NCBI GenBank assembly: GCA_002732845.1
Contig: NVSZ01000016.1
Coordinates: 15,892-22,892 of the forward strand
DNA length: 7,001 nt
Reading direction: 5' to 3'
Source: Rhodospirillaceae bacterium
GTDB lineage: Bacteria > Pseudomonadota > Alphaproteobacteria > Rhodospirillales > Magnetovibrionaceae
Made by a program: the position numbers and the translations under genes. Shown here piece after piece: positions 1-5,615 of this stretch. The notes below the pieces were generated by a model. The model was given only the letters and a program-made list of their open reading frames with translations, had not been told where the DNA came from and did not search any database. Positions within the stretch are counted from its first letter, which is position 1; every line of letters starts with the position of its first letter.

Positions 1-1016
1 CGCGGTTGGGTGAGCATCAAGGGCAGGGATTTGATGGATGCGGCCAAATGCACCGGGTCTAAGAATGCTTTTTTGTCGGTGCATTCATGCAACAACCCGG
101 CTTTCACTCCAGATAAATTCAAAGCGCGTTTAAGATGTGTCGACATGGATTTTTTACCACGTGGACGGTCGAGCCGATTGCCAACATCCGCGCCGGAACG
201 ATCCGTCAACAAATCGATGGTCAAGGTGGCGGAACCGCTGTCTTCGATGGCTTGGCGAAGCTTGGACGACAACGCATAAACGGGTCCGCCTTCGATGCCG
301 GTTTTGGTGATGACAAATTCACCAGCGATGTGTGAGCCTTGAAAACTCAGCTTGGCATTTTTAACGGGCTGACCCTCGAACCGTTCGATAAAGTGAGGGC
401 TCCAATCCACATCAAAACCACAGTTGGCGGGTTTTAAGGGGATGATGGCGACGCCTTGTTTGTCCAACCAAGGCACCCAAGCCGCGTCTGATCCTAAATT
501 GGGCCAACTGGCGCCCCCCAAAGCCAAGACGGTGGTTTCGGCTTTGATCAAGACTTCACCGTTTGGCGTTTCAAAAGACAGAGCCTCACCCGACCAACCC
601 GTCCATTTGTGACGTGCATGGATGGTTAACCCATTTGCGCGCAGGTTCCTTAACCAAGCTCTCAACAACGGAGCCGCTTTGAAATCCTTGGGGAATACAC
701 GGTTGGACGTGCCGACAAAGGTCTCAATCCCCAAACCTTTGGCCCAGTCTTGAATGTCGGTCGGTGTGAACGCATTCAGCGCGGGGCTTAAGTTTTGCTG
801 AGCCGCGCCAAAACGATCCAGAAAATCATCAAAGGGTTCTGCATGGGTCAGGTTCAATCCGCTTTTCCCGGCCATCAAAAACTTGCGGCCCAAAGACGGC
901 ATAGCGTCATACAGATCAACGGCAAAGCCTTTGGAAATGAGGGCTTCGGCGGCCATAAGGCCCGCGGGTCCACCGCCGATGATCACGGCGCGCATGCTTT
1001 TTATTTTATTTGTCAT
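1..1016 (-). CDS. NAD(P)/FAD-dependent oxidoreductase, BaiN/HI0933-like (PP_4765/TIGR03862-type), 3' end beyond window
   Basis: About 338 codons are open from an ATG at 1016 down to the left edge, with no stop. Near the N-terminus is a dinucleotide-binding loop VIIGGGPAGLMAAE (residues 11-24, Gly14/16/19) that would bind the FAD ADP moiety. GRKFLMAGKSGLNLTH (43-58), a segment shared by the HI0933/BaiN flavoproteins, follows; VLALGGASWP lies about halfway. This pattern fits the uncharacterised PP_4765 branch (TIGR03862), soluble flavoproteins usually a little under 400 residues, so roughly the last tenth to sixth is missing here. The substrate is unknown for this branch. The start is uncertain: a second ATG at 995 (residue 8) sits directly before the Rossmann strand, and neither ATG has a clear Shine-Dalgarno sequence. 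The gene is divergent from arsJ with a 72-bp gap, but no functional link is implied. Confidence 0.9.
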   Translation of the reverse strand, partial: MTNKIKSMRAVIIGGGPAGLMAAEALISKGFAVDLYDAMPSLGRKFLMAGKSGLNLTHAEPFDDFLDRFGAAQQNLSPALNAFTPTDIQDWAKGLGIETFVGTSNRVFPKDFKAAPLLRAWLRNLRANGLTIHARHKWTGWSGEALSFETPNGEVLIKAETTVLALGGASWPNLGSDAAWVPWLDKQGVAIIPLKPANCGFDVDWSPHFIERFEGQPVKNAKLSFQGSHIAGEFVITKTGIEGGPVYALSSKLRQAIEDSGSATLTIDLLTDRSGADVGNRLDRPRGKKSMSTHLKRALNLSGVKAGLLHECTDKKAFLDPVHLAASIKSLPLMLTQP

Positions 1017-1021
1017 AAGGG

Positions 1022-1050
1022 ATTTGCACTGATGTTCACACTATTGTCAA
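1022..1050 (-). promoter_or_regulatory. Possible minus-strand promoter for the flavoprotein gene
   Basis: Read on the minus strand, a perfect TTGACA lies at 1050-1045. Seventeen bases on, 1027-1022 reads GCAAAT, only 3/6 to the -10 consensus. Transcription would then begin near 1015, at or just inside the 1016 ATG. That would favour the 995 ATG as the true start, or a leaderless message. The same short gap must also hold the arsJ promoter; a plus-strand TATAAA is at 1063-1068 but has no good -35 at the right distance. The call rests on motif matching only. Confidence 0.25.
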
Positions 1051-1088
1051 ATACGCTCTGTATATAAACTGACTTTGGACTCGGATAA

Positions 1089-2288
1089 ATGCGCCACGCC
1101 TTACGAAATTACGCTCTGGTCACGGGGGCCTATTGGGCCTTCACCCTGACCGACGGGGCGTTGCGTATGTTGGTGTTGTTGCATTTTTATACGTTGGGCT
1201 ATGGGGCATTTCAGATAGCCTTGTTGTTTGTCCTGTACGAATTTTTCGGCGTGATCACCAATTTGGTGGGGGGCTGGATTGCCGCGCGGCTAGGGTTAAA
1301 GGTGACGTTGCTGGCGGGGCTCAGTTTGCAAGTGGCGGCTTTGTTTATGCTGTCGGCGTTTGATGTTGCGTGGTCGGTTATGTTTGGCATGACCTACGTG
1401 ATGGGGGCTCAGGCGTTGTCGGGCATTGCCAAAGACTTAACCAAAATGAGCGCCAAATCATCCCTCAAAACACTGGTCCCCGATGGTGAACATTCAACGT
1501 TGTTTAAATGGGTCGCCGTTCTGACCGGGTCAAAAAATGCCTTAAAAGGCGTGGGCTTTTTTCTGGGCGGTTTTTTGTTAACTCAATTTGGTTTTCAAGG
1601 TGCCCTGATGATCATGGCGACGGGCTTGGCTGTAGTGCTTTGTGTATCGGTTTTAAGTCTTCCCAACGGCATGGGCCAAAGCAAAGCCAAAGTTAAGTTC
1701 ACGCATATTTTGTCCAAAAGTCCCGACATTAACCGCCTGTCCGCCGCCCGTTTTTTCCTGTTTGGCGCACGTGACATTTGGTTTGTGGTGGGCTTGCCGT
1801 TGTTTTTAGCCTCCAGTCTGAATTGGTCGCATACCCAAATCGGCAGTTATATGGCGGCGTGGGTGATGGGCTATGGTTTTGTTCAAGCGGTCGCGCCTAA
1901 GATTGCTAAAAATCCTGATGGGCAAAGCAGCCGCCTGTGGATTTTGGCTTTGGTTGTGGTCACGGCCTTGATTGGTGGGGCCGTAATTTATGGGGTGCAA
2001 CCGGGGCTGATGGTGGTGGTGGGGTTGTTGGTCTTTGGCTTTGTCTTCGCCATAAATTCCGCCGTGCATTCGTATTTAATTTTGGCGTACAGCCAAGCTG
2101 AAGACGTGGCCCTGAACGTTGGTTTTTATTATATGGCCAACGCGGGCGGGCGCTTGGCCGGGACGGTGTTGTCGGGGCTCAGCTATCAATTTGGCGGATT
2201 GCTGGCGTGTTTGACTGTATCGGCGGTGTTTTTGATGATGGCTTGGCTGTTGTCTTTGAAATTACCAGATGACCGGGAAGGGGCGTAA
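1089..2288 (+). CDS. arsJ: Organoarsenical efflux MFS transporter ArsJ
   Basis: This 399-residue inner-membrane protein has about 12 hydrophobic segments and closely resembles ArsJ. Hallmarks I recognise are YWAFTLTDGALRMLVLLHF (15-33), the loop YEFFGVITNLVGGW (50-63), ALSGIAKDLTKMSAKSS (109-125), WVAVLTGSKNALKGVGFFLGG (141-161) and AARFFLFGARDIWFV (219-233). ArsJ is known to export 1-arseno-3-phosphoglycerate, the unstable product made by a GAPDH from arsenate and glyceraldehyde-3-phosphate, giving arsenate resistance. The arsJ gene normally sits beside such a gapdh and often an arsR; neither is adjacent here, so the cell would need a GAPDH encoded elsewhere. The ATG at 1089 agrees with the family N-terminus; the upstream ribosome binding site is weak. 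The last 110 bp, encoding the final membrane segment, overlap the convergent glycosyltransferase gene. The main alternative is an ArsJ-like MFS protein with another substrate. Confidence 0.87.
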   Translation: MRHALRNYALVTGAYWAFTLTDGALRMLVLLHFYTLGYGAFQIALLFVLYEFFGVITNLVGGWIAARLGLKVTLLAGLSLQVAALFMLSAFDVAWSVMFGMTYVMGAQALSGIAKDLTKMSAKSSLKTLVPDGEHSTLFKWVAVLTGSKNALKGVGFFLGGFLLTQFGFQGALMIMATGLAVVLCVSVLSLPNGMGQSKAKVKFTHILSKSPDINRLSAARFFLFGARDIWFVVGLPLFLASSLNWSHTQIGSYMAAWVMGYGFVQAVAPKIAKNPDGQSSRLWILALVVVTALIGGAVIYGVQPGLMVVVGLLVFGFVFAINSAVHSYLILAYSQAEDVALNVGFYYMANAGGRLAGTVLSGLSYQFGGLLACLTVSAVFLMMAWLLSLKLPDDREGA

Positions 2289-3786
2289 GCCATAGGCATC
2301 CGTCTGGCACAGGGTTATCGCTTAATCGATACAGCCCCCACGTTGTTCCCGCCATACCCCAATGCGCATAAGCTTTTTCCAAGCTGTACAACAAATCACC
2401 AACACATGCCTGAGGCCGTAGATCTTTTTGGGCAATGGTCACGCTGATCAACCATTCGGGTTTAATTTGGCTGATGTTTTTAAATTTGATGATGTTGATT
2501 TGGCGATCTGGGGCATAACGTTTTTGGTTAAAGTCCATCACGGTTTTCAGCTGGTACATCATTTCTGTGCCAATGTTGAGGGGGCCTTGGTTTGATTTTT
2601 GAACAATATAGTTTAAGGCCGCTTTGTATTGACCGCGCCCTGAATCCAGAAATTGTTTTATCGCCCAACCGTTGACCCCAATCAAAATCAGGAAAGATAC
2701 AACGGCCAGAAAACAAGCCACGCGTCCGCGCTTAAACAGTTCGCCAAAGATTTCGATCATCAACAACGGAACAAAAACAAACACCGGAAAGAAATATCGT
2801 CCGTGGGGAAATTGAGGTTGGTTAAAGGCATAAAACAACGCCGGCACGCCCAACAAAATGAGGCCTAAGGGCAGGGCGCGGCGATTGCCCACGGCCATCA
2901 ACCACGCCAATCCACCGCCTATGGAAATCAGATAAAACCCACTGTGCAAACCAAAGCGGTTGTCGCCAAATCCTCCGACCATAAACCGGGTCATTTCATC
3001 CAGCGCGATGACAAAGCAGTTCTGGTCCAGACATTGAACGGTGGTGCCGCCGTATTGCAAGGTGCTGCCTTGGTACTGAACACCATAATAAAGCCCCGCG
3101 ACAAAGATTAAGGCACCGCATACAAATGGAGCGTTCAGGCGCACCGTGGCGTTCAGCGCATGGATTAAGCCCCGACCTTGGCCGAGTTGACGAAGGCCAA
3201 AATATAAGGACAAAGCAAACAGGATGGGTAAAATACTCAAATGCGACAACAGGCCTAAAATGCCGGCCAAGCTGTATCCCCACCGAGCTTCGTTCGCCCG
3301 CGTGTCGGGCTTTTCGACGGCTGCATAGGCCAGCAAAGCAAACAACATCATCGGCCCATAACCGCGGGCTTCTGACCCAAAATTGACAAACGGATAAAGG
3401 ATTGCGACCAATGTTACGGCGCTGAGCATGCGCATGGCGGCGTATTGAGCGGTCCCGCGTGCGGCTAACCAGGCGGTGACGATGATGCTGGCGGTGCTTA
3501 AGATGACGGATAAAAAATGATAAACCCAAGGCTCTCGTCCGGCCCCCATCATGTGCAACCACCACGTATTTAAGGGATGATTGTTGTCTTTGGGTTGTTT
3601 CCAAAAGGCTTCGTGCCAGTTGTCCAAACCCAACGCAATGTTCAAAGACCAGATTTCATCTAACCAAAGCTCACTGGCGGCACCCTGCATCCGCAACCAA
3701 AACCCAACCAAAATCAGACACGCTGCCAAACCCAAATGGATTTGGCGAATGCGACCTGCATTGGCGGGGATACGGCTAAACGACAT
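2179..3786 (-). CDS. GT-C-type membrane glycosyltransferase (GT39/ArnT-like)
   Basis: This 535-residue polytopic membrane protein has about ten hydrophobic segments up to residue ~380, then a soluble tail. It shows the GT-C layout: a first membrane span (16-33), then an acidic pair in the first outer loop, LWLDEIWSL (Asp43-Glu44), expected to be catalytic. NNHPLNTWWLHMMG (68-81), GSEARGYGPM (137-146) and HGRYFFPV (328-335) follow. Such enzymes take sugars from polyprenyl-phosphate donors and act on the periplasmic side; donor and acceptor cannot be read from sequence. The ATG at 3786 has an AAGGA ribosome binding site 5 nt away that overlaps the stop of the upstream hydrolase gene, so the two are probably co-transcribed and translationally coupled. 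The last ~36 codons are antisense to arsJ and encode a polar Lys/Pro/Ser/Thr-rich tail unlike the rest, possibly a run-through extension. Confidence 0.82.
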   Translation of the reverse strand: MSFSRIPANAGRIRQIHLGLAACLILVGFWLRMQGAASELWLDEIWSLNIALGLDNWHEAFWKQPKDNNHPLNTWWLHMMGAGREPWVYHFLSVILSTASIIVTAWLAARGTAQYAAMRMLSAVTLVAILYPFVNFGSEARGYGPMMLFALLAYAAVEKPDTRANEARWGYSLAGILGLLSHLSILPILFALSLYFGLRQLGQGRGLIHALNATVRLNAPFVCGALIFVAGLYYGVQYQGSTLQYGGTTVQCLDQNCFVIALDEMTRFMVGGFGDNRFGLHSGFYLISIGGGLAWLMAVGNRRALPLGLILLGVPALFYAFNQPQFPHGRYFFPVFVFVPLLMIEIFGELFKRGRVACFLAVVSFLILIGVNGWAIKQFLDSGRGQYKAALNYIVQKSNQGPLNIGTEMMYQLKTVMDFNQKRYAPDRQINIIKFKNISQIKPEWLISVTIAQKDLRPQACVGDLLYSLEKAYAHWGMAGTTWGLYRLSDNPVPDGCLWLTPLPGHLVISKTTAKPSSKTPPIQSNTPAIRQIDS

Positions 3787-3791
3787 TTTTG

Positions 3792-3797
3792 TCCTTA
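3792..3797 (-). promoter_or_regulatory. Ribosome binding site of the glycosyltransferase gene, overlapping the hydrolase stop codon
   Basis: On the minus strand the hydrolase stop TAA (3797-3795) runs straight into TAAGGA, whose AAGGA core (3796-3792) lies 5 nt before the ATG at 3786. Ribosomes finishing the hydrolase would be placed on the next ribosome binding site, a typical coupling arrangement. It also supports the 3786 start. Confidence 0.6.
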
Positions 3798-4448
3798 TGA
3801 TTTAAGTACGGCATCCCCAACAAAGGGGTTGGTGGCGCGTTCTGCTCCGAATGTTGACGTTGGACCATGACCGGGAATAAAGGTGATGTCATTGCCCAAA
3901 GGCCAAAGTTTCTGGGTGATGGAGTTTTCCAAGGTTGGCAAATCCCCACGCGGAAAATCGGTACGCCCAATGCCGCCTTTAAACAACACGTCGCCAACTT
4001 GCGCAACATTGGCTTCTTGATTGTAAAAAACGATATGGCCGGGCGTATGGCCGGGGGTGTGGACAATGTCGAGCGTGACGTTGCCAAATTGAATTTGATC
4101 GCCCTCATCCAGCCAAGTGTTGCCCGCAACATCTTTGCCGCCCGACAGGTCATACATCTTTTGCGCGGCCTCGACTTGGGTGGTGATAAATTCATCATCC
4201 TTGTGCGGGCCGATGATGGGAACGCTCAGATTTTCAGCCAAATCCATAGCCCCACCCACATGATCAAAATGCCCATGGGTCAGTAAAATCTTCTCGATAT
4301 CCACGCCAATTTTCTCAATCGCCTCAAGAATCAACGGAACATCCCCCCCAGGATCAACAACAACCCCTTTATTGGTCTCATCACACCAAAAAATCGTGCA
4401 GTTTTGCGAAAGTGGAGTCACGGGAATAACTGTGGCTTTTAGGGTCAT
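3795..4448 (-). CDS. MBL-fold metallo-hydrolase, YcbL/glyoxalase-II-like
   Basis: The product is 217 residues if started at the ATG at 4448, which has GGAA 5 nt upstream. An open frame continues to an ATG at 4496, but those 16 residues lie outside the family N-terminus and run into the foreign junction, so I rejected them. The metal-binding set is complete: THGHFDH (57-63: His58, His60, Asp62, His63), His134 in HTPGHTPGH, Asp153 in VGDVLFKG and His194 in PGHGPTSTFG. This is the compact YcbL-type branch, cytosolic dizinc or iron/zinc hydrolases active on glutathione thioesters such as S-lactoylglutathione; the true substrate here is unproven. It precedes the glycosyltransferase by 8 nt as an operon. 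Its first codons and ribosome binding site are duplicated at 5511-5583, and its upstream region is now the AT-rich patch, so its promoter may have been replaced. Confidence 0.9.
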   Translation of the reverse strand: MTLKATVIPVTPLSQNCTIFWCDETNKGVVVDPGGDVPLILEAIEKIGVDIEKILLTHGHFDHVGGAMDLAENLSVPIIGPHKDDEFITTQVEAAQKMYDLSGGKDVAGNTWLDEGDQIQFGNVTLDIVHTPGHTPGHIVFYNQEANVAQVGDVLFKGGIGRTDFPRGDLPTLENSITQKLWPLGNDITFIPGHGPTSTFGAERATNPFVGDAVLKS

Positions 4449-4468
4449 TTTATTTCCATTTATTTTGG
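4396..4468. repeat. Direct repeat copy 1: 5' end of the intact hydrolase gene
   Basis: Aligned without gaps to 5511-5583 (offset 1115 bp), 61 of 73 positions match by my count. The best stretch is about 30 bases across the ribosome binding site and start codon. Copy 1 contains the start codon and first ~17 codons of the functional gene. Homology stops abruptly upstream, after 4468, where the AT-rich patch begins. Confidence 0.9.
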
Positions 4469-4548
4469 CAGGTCTGCGAATTAATTGCATACACAATGTG
4501 ATGTGTCAGGCTTGCTCTCTTGAAACAGTTGGGATGGTAGGATGTGCA

Positions 4549-4570
4549 AGGGAAAGTTCAACATTTCCCT
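4549..4570. repeat. Inverted repeat over the stop codon of the 100-aa secreted protein gene
   Basis: AGGGAAA (4549-4555) and TTTCCCT (4564-4570) form a perfect 7-bp stem with an 8-base loop. The loop holds the stop codon at 4558-4560. No U-tract follows on either strand, so this is not a standard intrinsic terminator. It could stabilise an mRNA 3' end or be chance. Confidence 0.4.
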
Positions 4571-4860
4571 GCTACAGTTCTTGGTGAAAGATTGGGGAAT
4601 CGTTTCTTAAACTCAACCATTGCATATTTCCCTGCCTGTCCACAGATTGCCTGTTTATAAGAGCCGTCTGTTACAATGCCAGATAAAATCTCTTTTGTAG
4701 TCATGCACAAACTGTTTTTAATCTGTTTGTCAGAATAACTGGTTAACTTTCCGGCTGATGCAACTCTATTAAACATTAGGCAAAACAAATACTCCCCTGC
4801 CACAGCAGAAGTTGAATACGCTGTAAAAAATAGTGATAAAATGAGGAGTCGTTTCAGCAT
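4558..4860 (-). CDS. Small secreted protein of unknown function, 100 aa
   Basis: I do not recognise a family. The N-terminus is a classic Sec signal peptide: Lys3-Arg4, a hydrophobic core (LLILSLFF), then an AVA|G site predicting cleavage after residue 21. The mature ~79 residues contain four cysteines (27, 52, 73, 100), enough for two disulfides in the periplasm, and are moderately basic. The ATG at 4860 has a GAGAG ribosome binding site about 6 nt upstream. The gene follows the lipoprotein gene on the same strand with a 52-bp gap, so a two-gene transcript is plausible. Codon use is strongly A/T-biased relative to the flanking genes, consistent with acquisition by transfer. The signal peptide, the ribosome binding site and a neighbouring exported-protein gene support a real gene, though proof of expression is absent. 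Confidence 0.65.
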   Translation of the reverse strand: MLKRLLILSLFFTAYSTSAVAGEYLFCLMFNRVASAGKLTSYSDKQIKNSLCMTTKEILSGIVTDGSYKQAICGQAGKYAMVEFKKRFPNLSPRTVAGKC

Positions 4861-4912
4861 ATTGTTCTCTCAATAAAATATCTAATGTATCCATAAATGG
4901 CTCAAGCGCATA

Positions 4913-5377
4913 TCAGGTTTTGGGGCAAACATTTTTTGTTTCACCATTTATAAAGCCTTCCCAAGATTTGATAACTTCCTCTTTGTAGCGCATTGATTTT
5001 TTCACCCTTAACTCAACGGTAGAAGTGTTATTTATGTTGCTGTAAAAATCTATACGTCCTAACACAATGTCCGTTCTGCCTTTATAGCCAGTTCCCATAT
5101 ACATATCACAAACAGCCTTATCGTTTGTCGGCTCGAGGAAACAATCTGCTACTCCATGATGGGTATAGCCAAACCCCATTGCACCACCGCTTTCAACACC
5201 ACAATATCTCAGTCCTTTACGAAGTGATAAAACGGCATCTGGAACAGTCTGTTCAATCAAAATTGATTTCTGATAAAAGTCATTTTCTTTCATCTGTCCT
5301 GCTGGTGTTACGCAACCAGTCAAAAGCAAGATGATAGGATATAGAAGCGCACCACTCTTTACCGTTTTATTAATCAT
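4913..5377 (-). CDS. Putative lipoprotein of unknown function, 154 aa
   Basis: A signal peptide with Lys4 and Lys7 and a hydrophobic core (ALLYPIILLL) ends in the lipobox LTGC, predicting processing and lipidation at Cys22. The next residue is Val, not Asp, so outer-membrane sorting is likelier than inner-membrane retention. The mature part has four further cysteines (59, 79, 90, 151), a Gly-rich GGAMGFGYTHHG stretch (64-75) and a repeated pattern of short beta-type segments, but no family I can name. The ATG at 5377 has a strong AAAGGGA ribosome binding site 5 nt away; an in-frame GTG at 5401 has nothing comparable. A lone -10-like TAAAAT lies at 5409-5404 (minus) without a clear -35. Codon use is A/T-rich like the downstream 100-aa gene, and both encode exported Cys-containing proteins. 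Confidence 0.75.
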   Translation of the reverse strand: MINKTVKSGALLYPIILLLTGCVTPAGQMKENDFYQKSILIEQTVPDAVLSLRKGLRYCGVESGGAMGFGYTHHGVADCFLEPTNDKAVCDMYMGTGYKGRTDIVLGRIDFYSNINNTSTVELRVKKSMRYKEEVIKSWEGFINGETKNVCPKT

Positions 5378-5485
5378 TTTTATCCCTTTATCCCTGCTCA
5401 CGTATTTTATGTCACTGGGTTAAAGTCGTAGTGTAAGCAATCATTGGGGGTAATCAAGGTTTGTCGCTTTCGTGTGGAGATGACT

Positions 5486-5563
5486 TTATTTTGTAAGTCT
5501 ACACAACAGGGTGCAGTTTTGTTGCAGGGGCGTGACCGGGATAACGGTGGCTTTTAGGGTCAT
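5486..5563 (-). pseudogene. 5' remnant of a second MBL-fold hydrolase gene
   Basis: The ATG at 5563, preceded by the same ribosome-binding-site context as the intact gene, reads MTLKATVIPVTPLQQNCTLL. The intact copy has MTLKATVIPVTPLSQNCTIF. Homology then ends near 5503; the frame runs through five unrelated codons to a stop at 5488-5486. Of the first 17 codons, one difference is an amino-acid change (Ser to Gln at 14) and seven are silent third-position changes. The Gln-Gln-Asn-Cys form is, as I recall, the commoner one in the family. The fragment is therefore an orthologous allele that evolved under selection before being broken, not a decayed recent copy. It cannot make a functional enzyme, having lost every metal ligand. 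Confidence 0.85.
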
Positions 5564-5583
5564 TTTATTTCCATCTCTTTTGG
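5511..5583. repeat. Direct repeat copy 2: displaced 5' end of the hydrolase gene
   Basis: Partner of 4396-4468, 61 of 73 positions identical, same orientation. Protein-level homology continues a few bases past the nucleotide alignment, to about 5503, which places the break inside codon 20 or 21. The other end stops at 5583, just inside an imperfect palindrome at 5581-5598. Confidence 0.9.
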
Positions 5584-5598
5584 GGACATATGTCACCA
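5581..5598. repeat. 18-bp imperfect palindrome at the edge of the direct repeat
   Basis: The core GACATATGTC (5585-5594) is a perfect 10-bp palindrome. After one mismatched pair (5584/5595), TGG (5581-5583) pairs with CCA (5596-5598). It lies 18-35 bp upstream of the start codon of the broken hydrolase copy and 18 bp downstream of the 176-aa gene stop. The position suits an operator for the ancestral hydrolase promoter, or a hairpin between genes; there is no U-tract. Its coincidence with the edge of the homology could also mark a recombination site. Confidence 0.4.
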
Positions 5599-5615
5599 TA
5601 ACGCAGTCGCTTTTT

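Larger units (their letters stand above)
4469..5510. other. AT-rich, probably foreign segment between the direct repeats
   Basis: This roughly 1.04-kb stretch lies between the two copies of the hydrolase 5' end. Two hand-counted 60-base samples (from 4681 and 5221) are 28% and 33% G+C, against 55% in two flanking samples (from 1381 and 3301). It carries only two small genes for exported proteins, both on the minus strand, and no recognisable transposase, integrase or IS terminal repeats. The layout resembles what is left when an integrative element inserts into the 5' end of a gene and brings a replacement end: intact gene on one side, displaced fragment on the other. That origin is inference; homologous recombination with a diverged relative would leave a similar picture. 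Confidence 0.6.

Noticed and set aside
2996..3604. A 202-codon minus-strand frame inside the glycosyltransferase gene
   Set aside because: It is an out-of-frame shadow rich in Arg, His and Cys with no domain; the glycosyltransferase frame has clear membrane segments and motifs.
3867..4286. A 139-codon plus-strand frame opposite the hydrolase gene
   Set aside because: It is antisense to codons with fixed metal-binding motifs and has no ribosome binding site or recognisable features.
4449..4496. Longer hydrolase starting at an ATG at 4496 (16 extra residues)
   Set aside because: The extra residues are outside the family N-terminus and cross the junction with the AT-rich segment. The ATG at 4448 has a ribosome binding site, and its first codons are conserved in the broken copy.
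4491..4506. ACACA...TGTGT inverted repeat upstream of the intact hydrolase
   Set aside because: Only 5-bp arms in low-complexity AC/GT sequence and no matching promoter elements; probably chance.
5378..5401. Lipoprotein starting at a GTG at 5401
   Set aside because: The ATG at 5377 has a strong AAAGGGA 5 nt upstream and gives a normal-length signal peptide; the GTG has no ribosome binding site.
5472..5504. Stem-loop (GACTT/AAGTC with outer GTGT/ACAC) beside the break in the hydrolase remnant
   Set aside because: The stem is short and interrupted by an uneven internal loop, with no U-tract; it is too weak to call a terminator or recombination hairpin.
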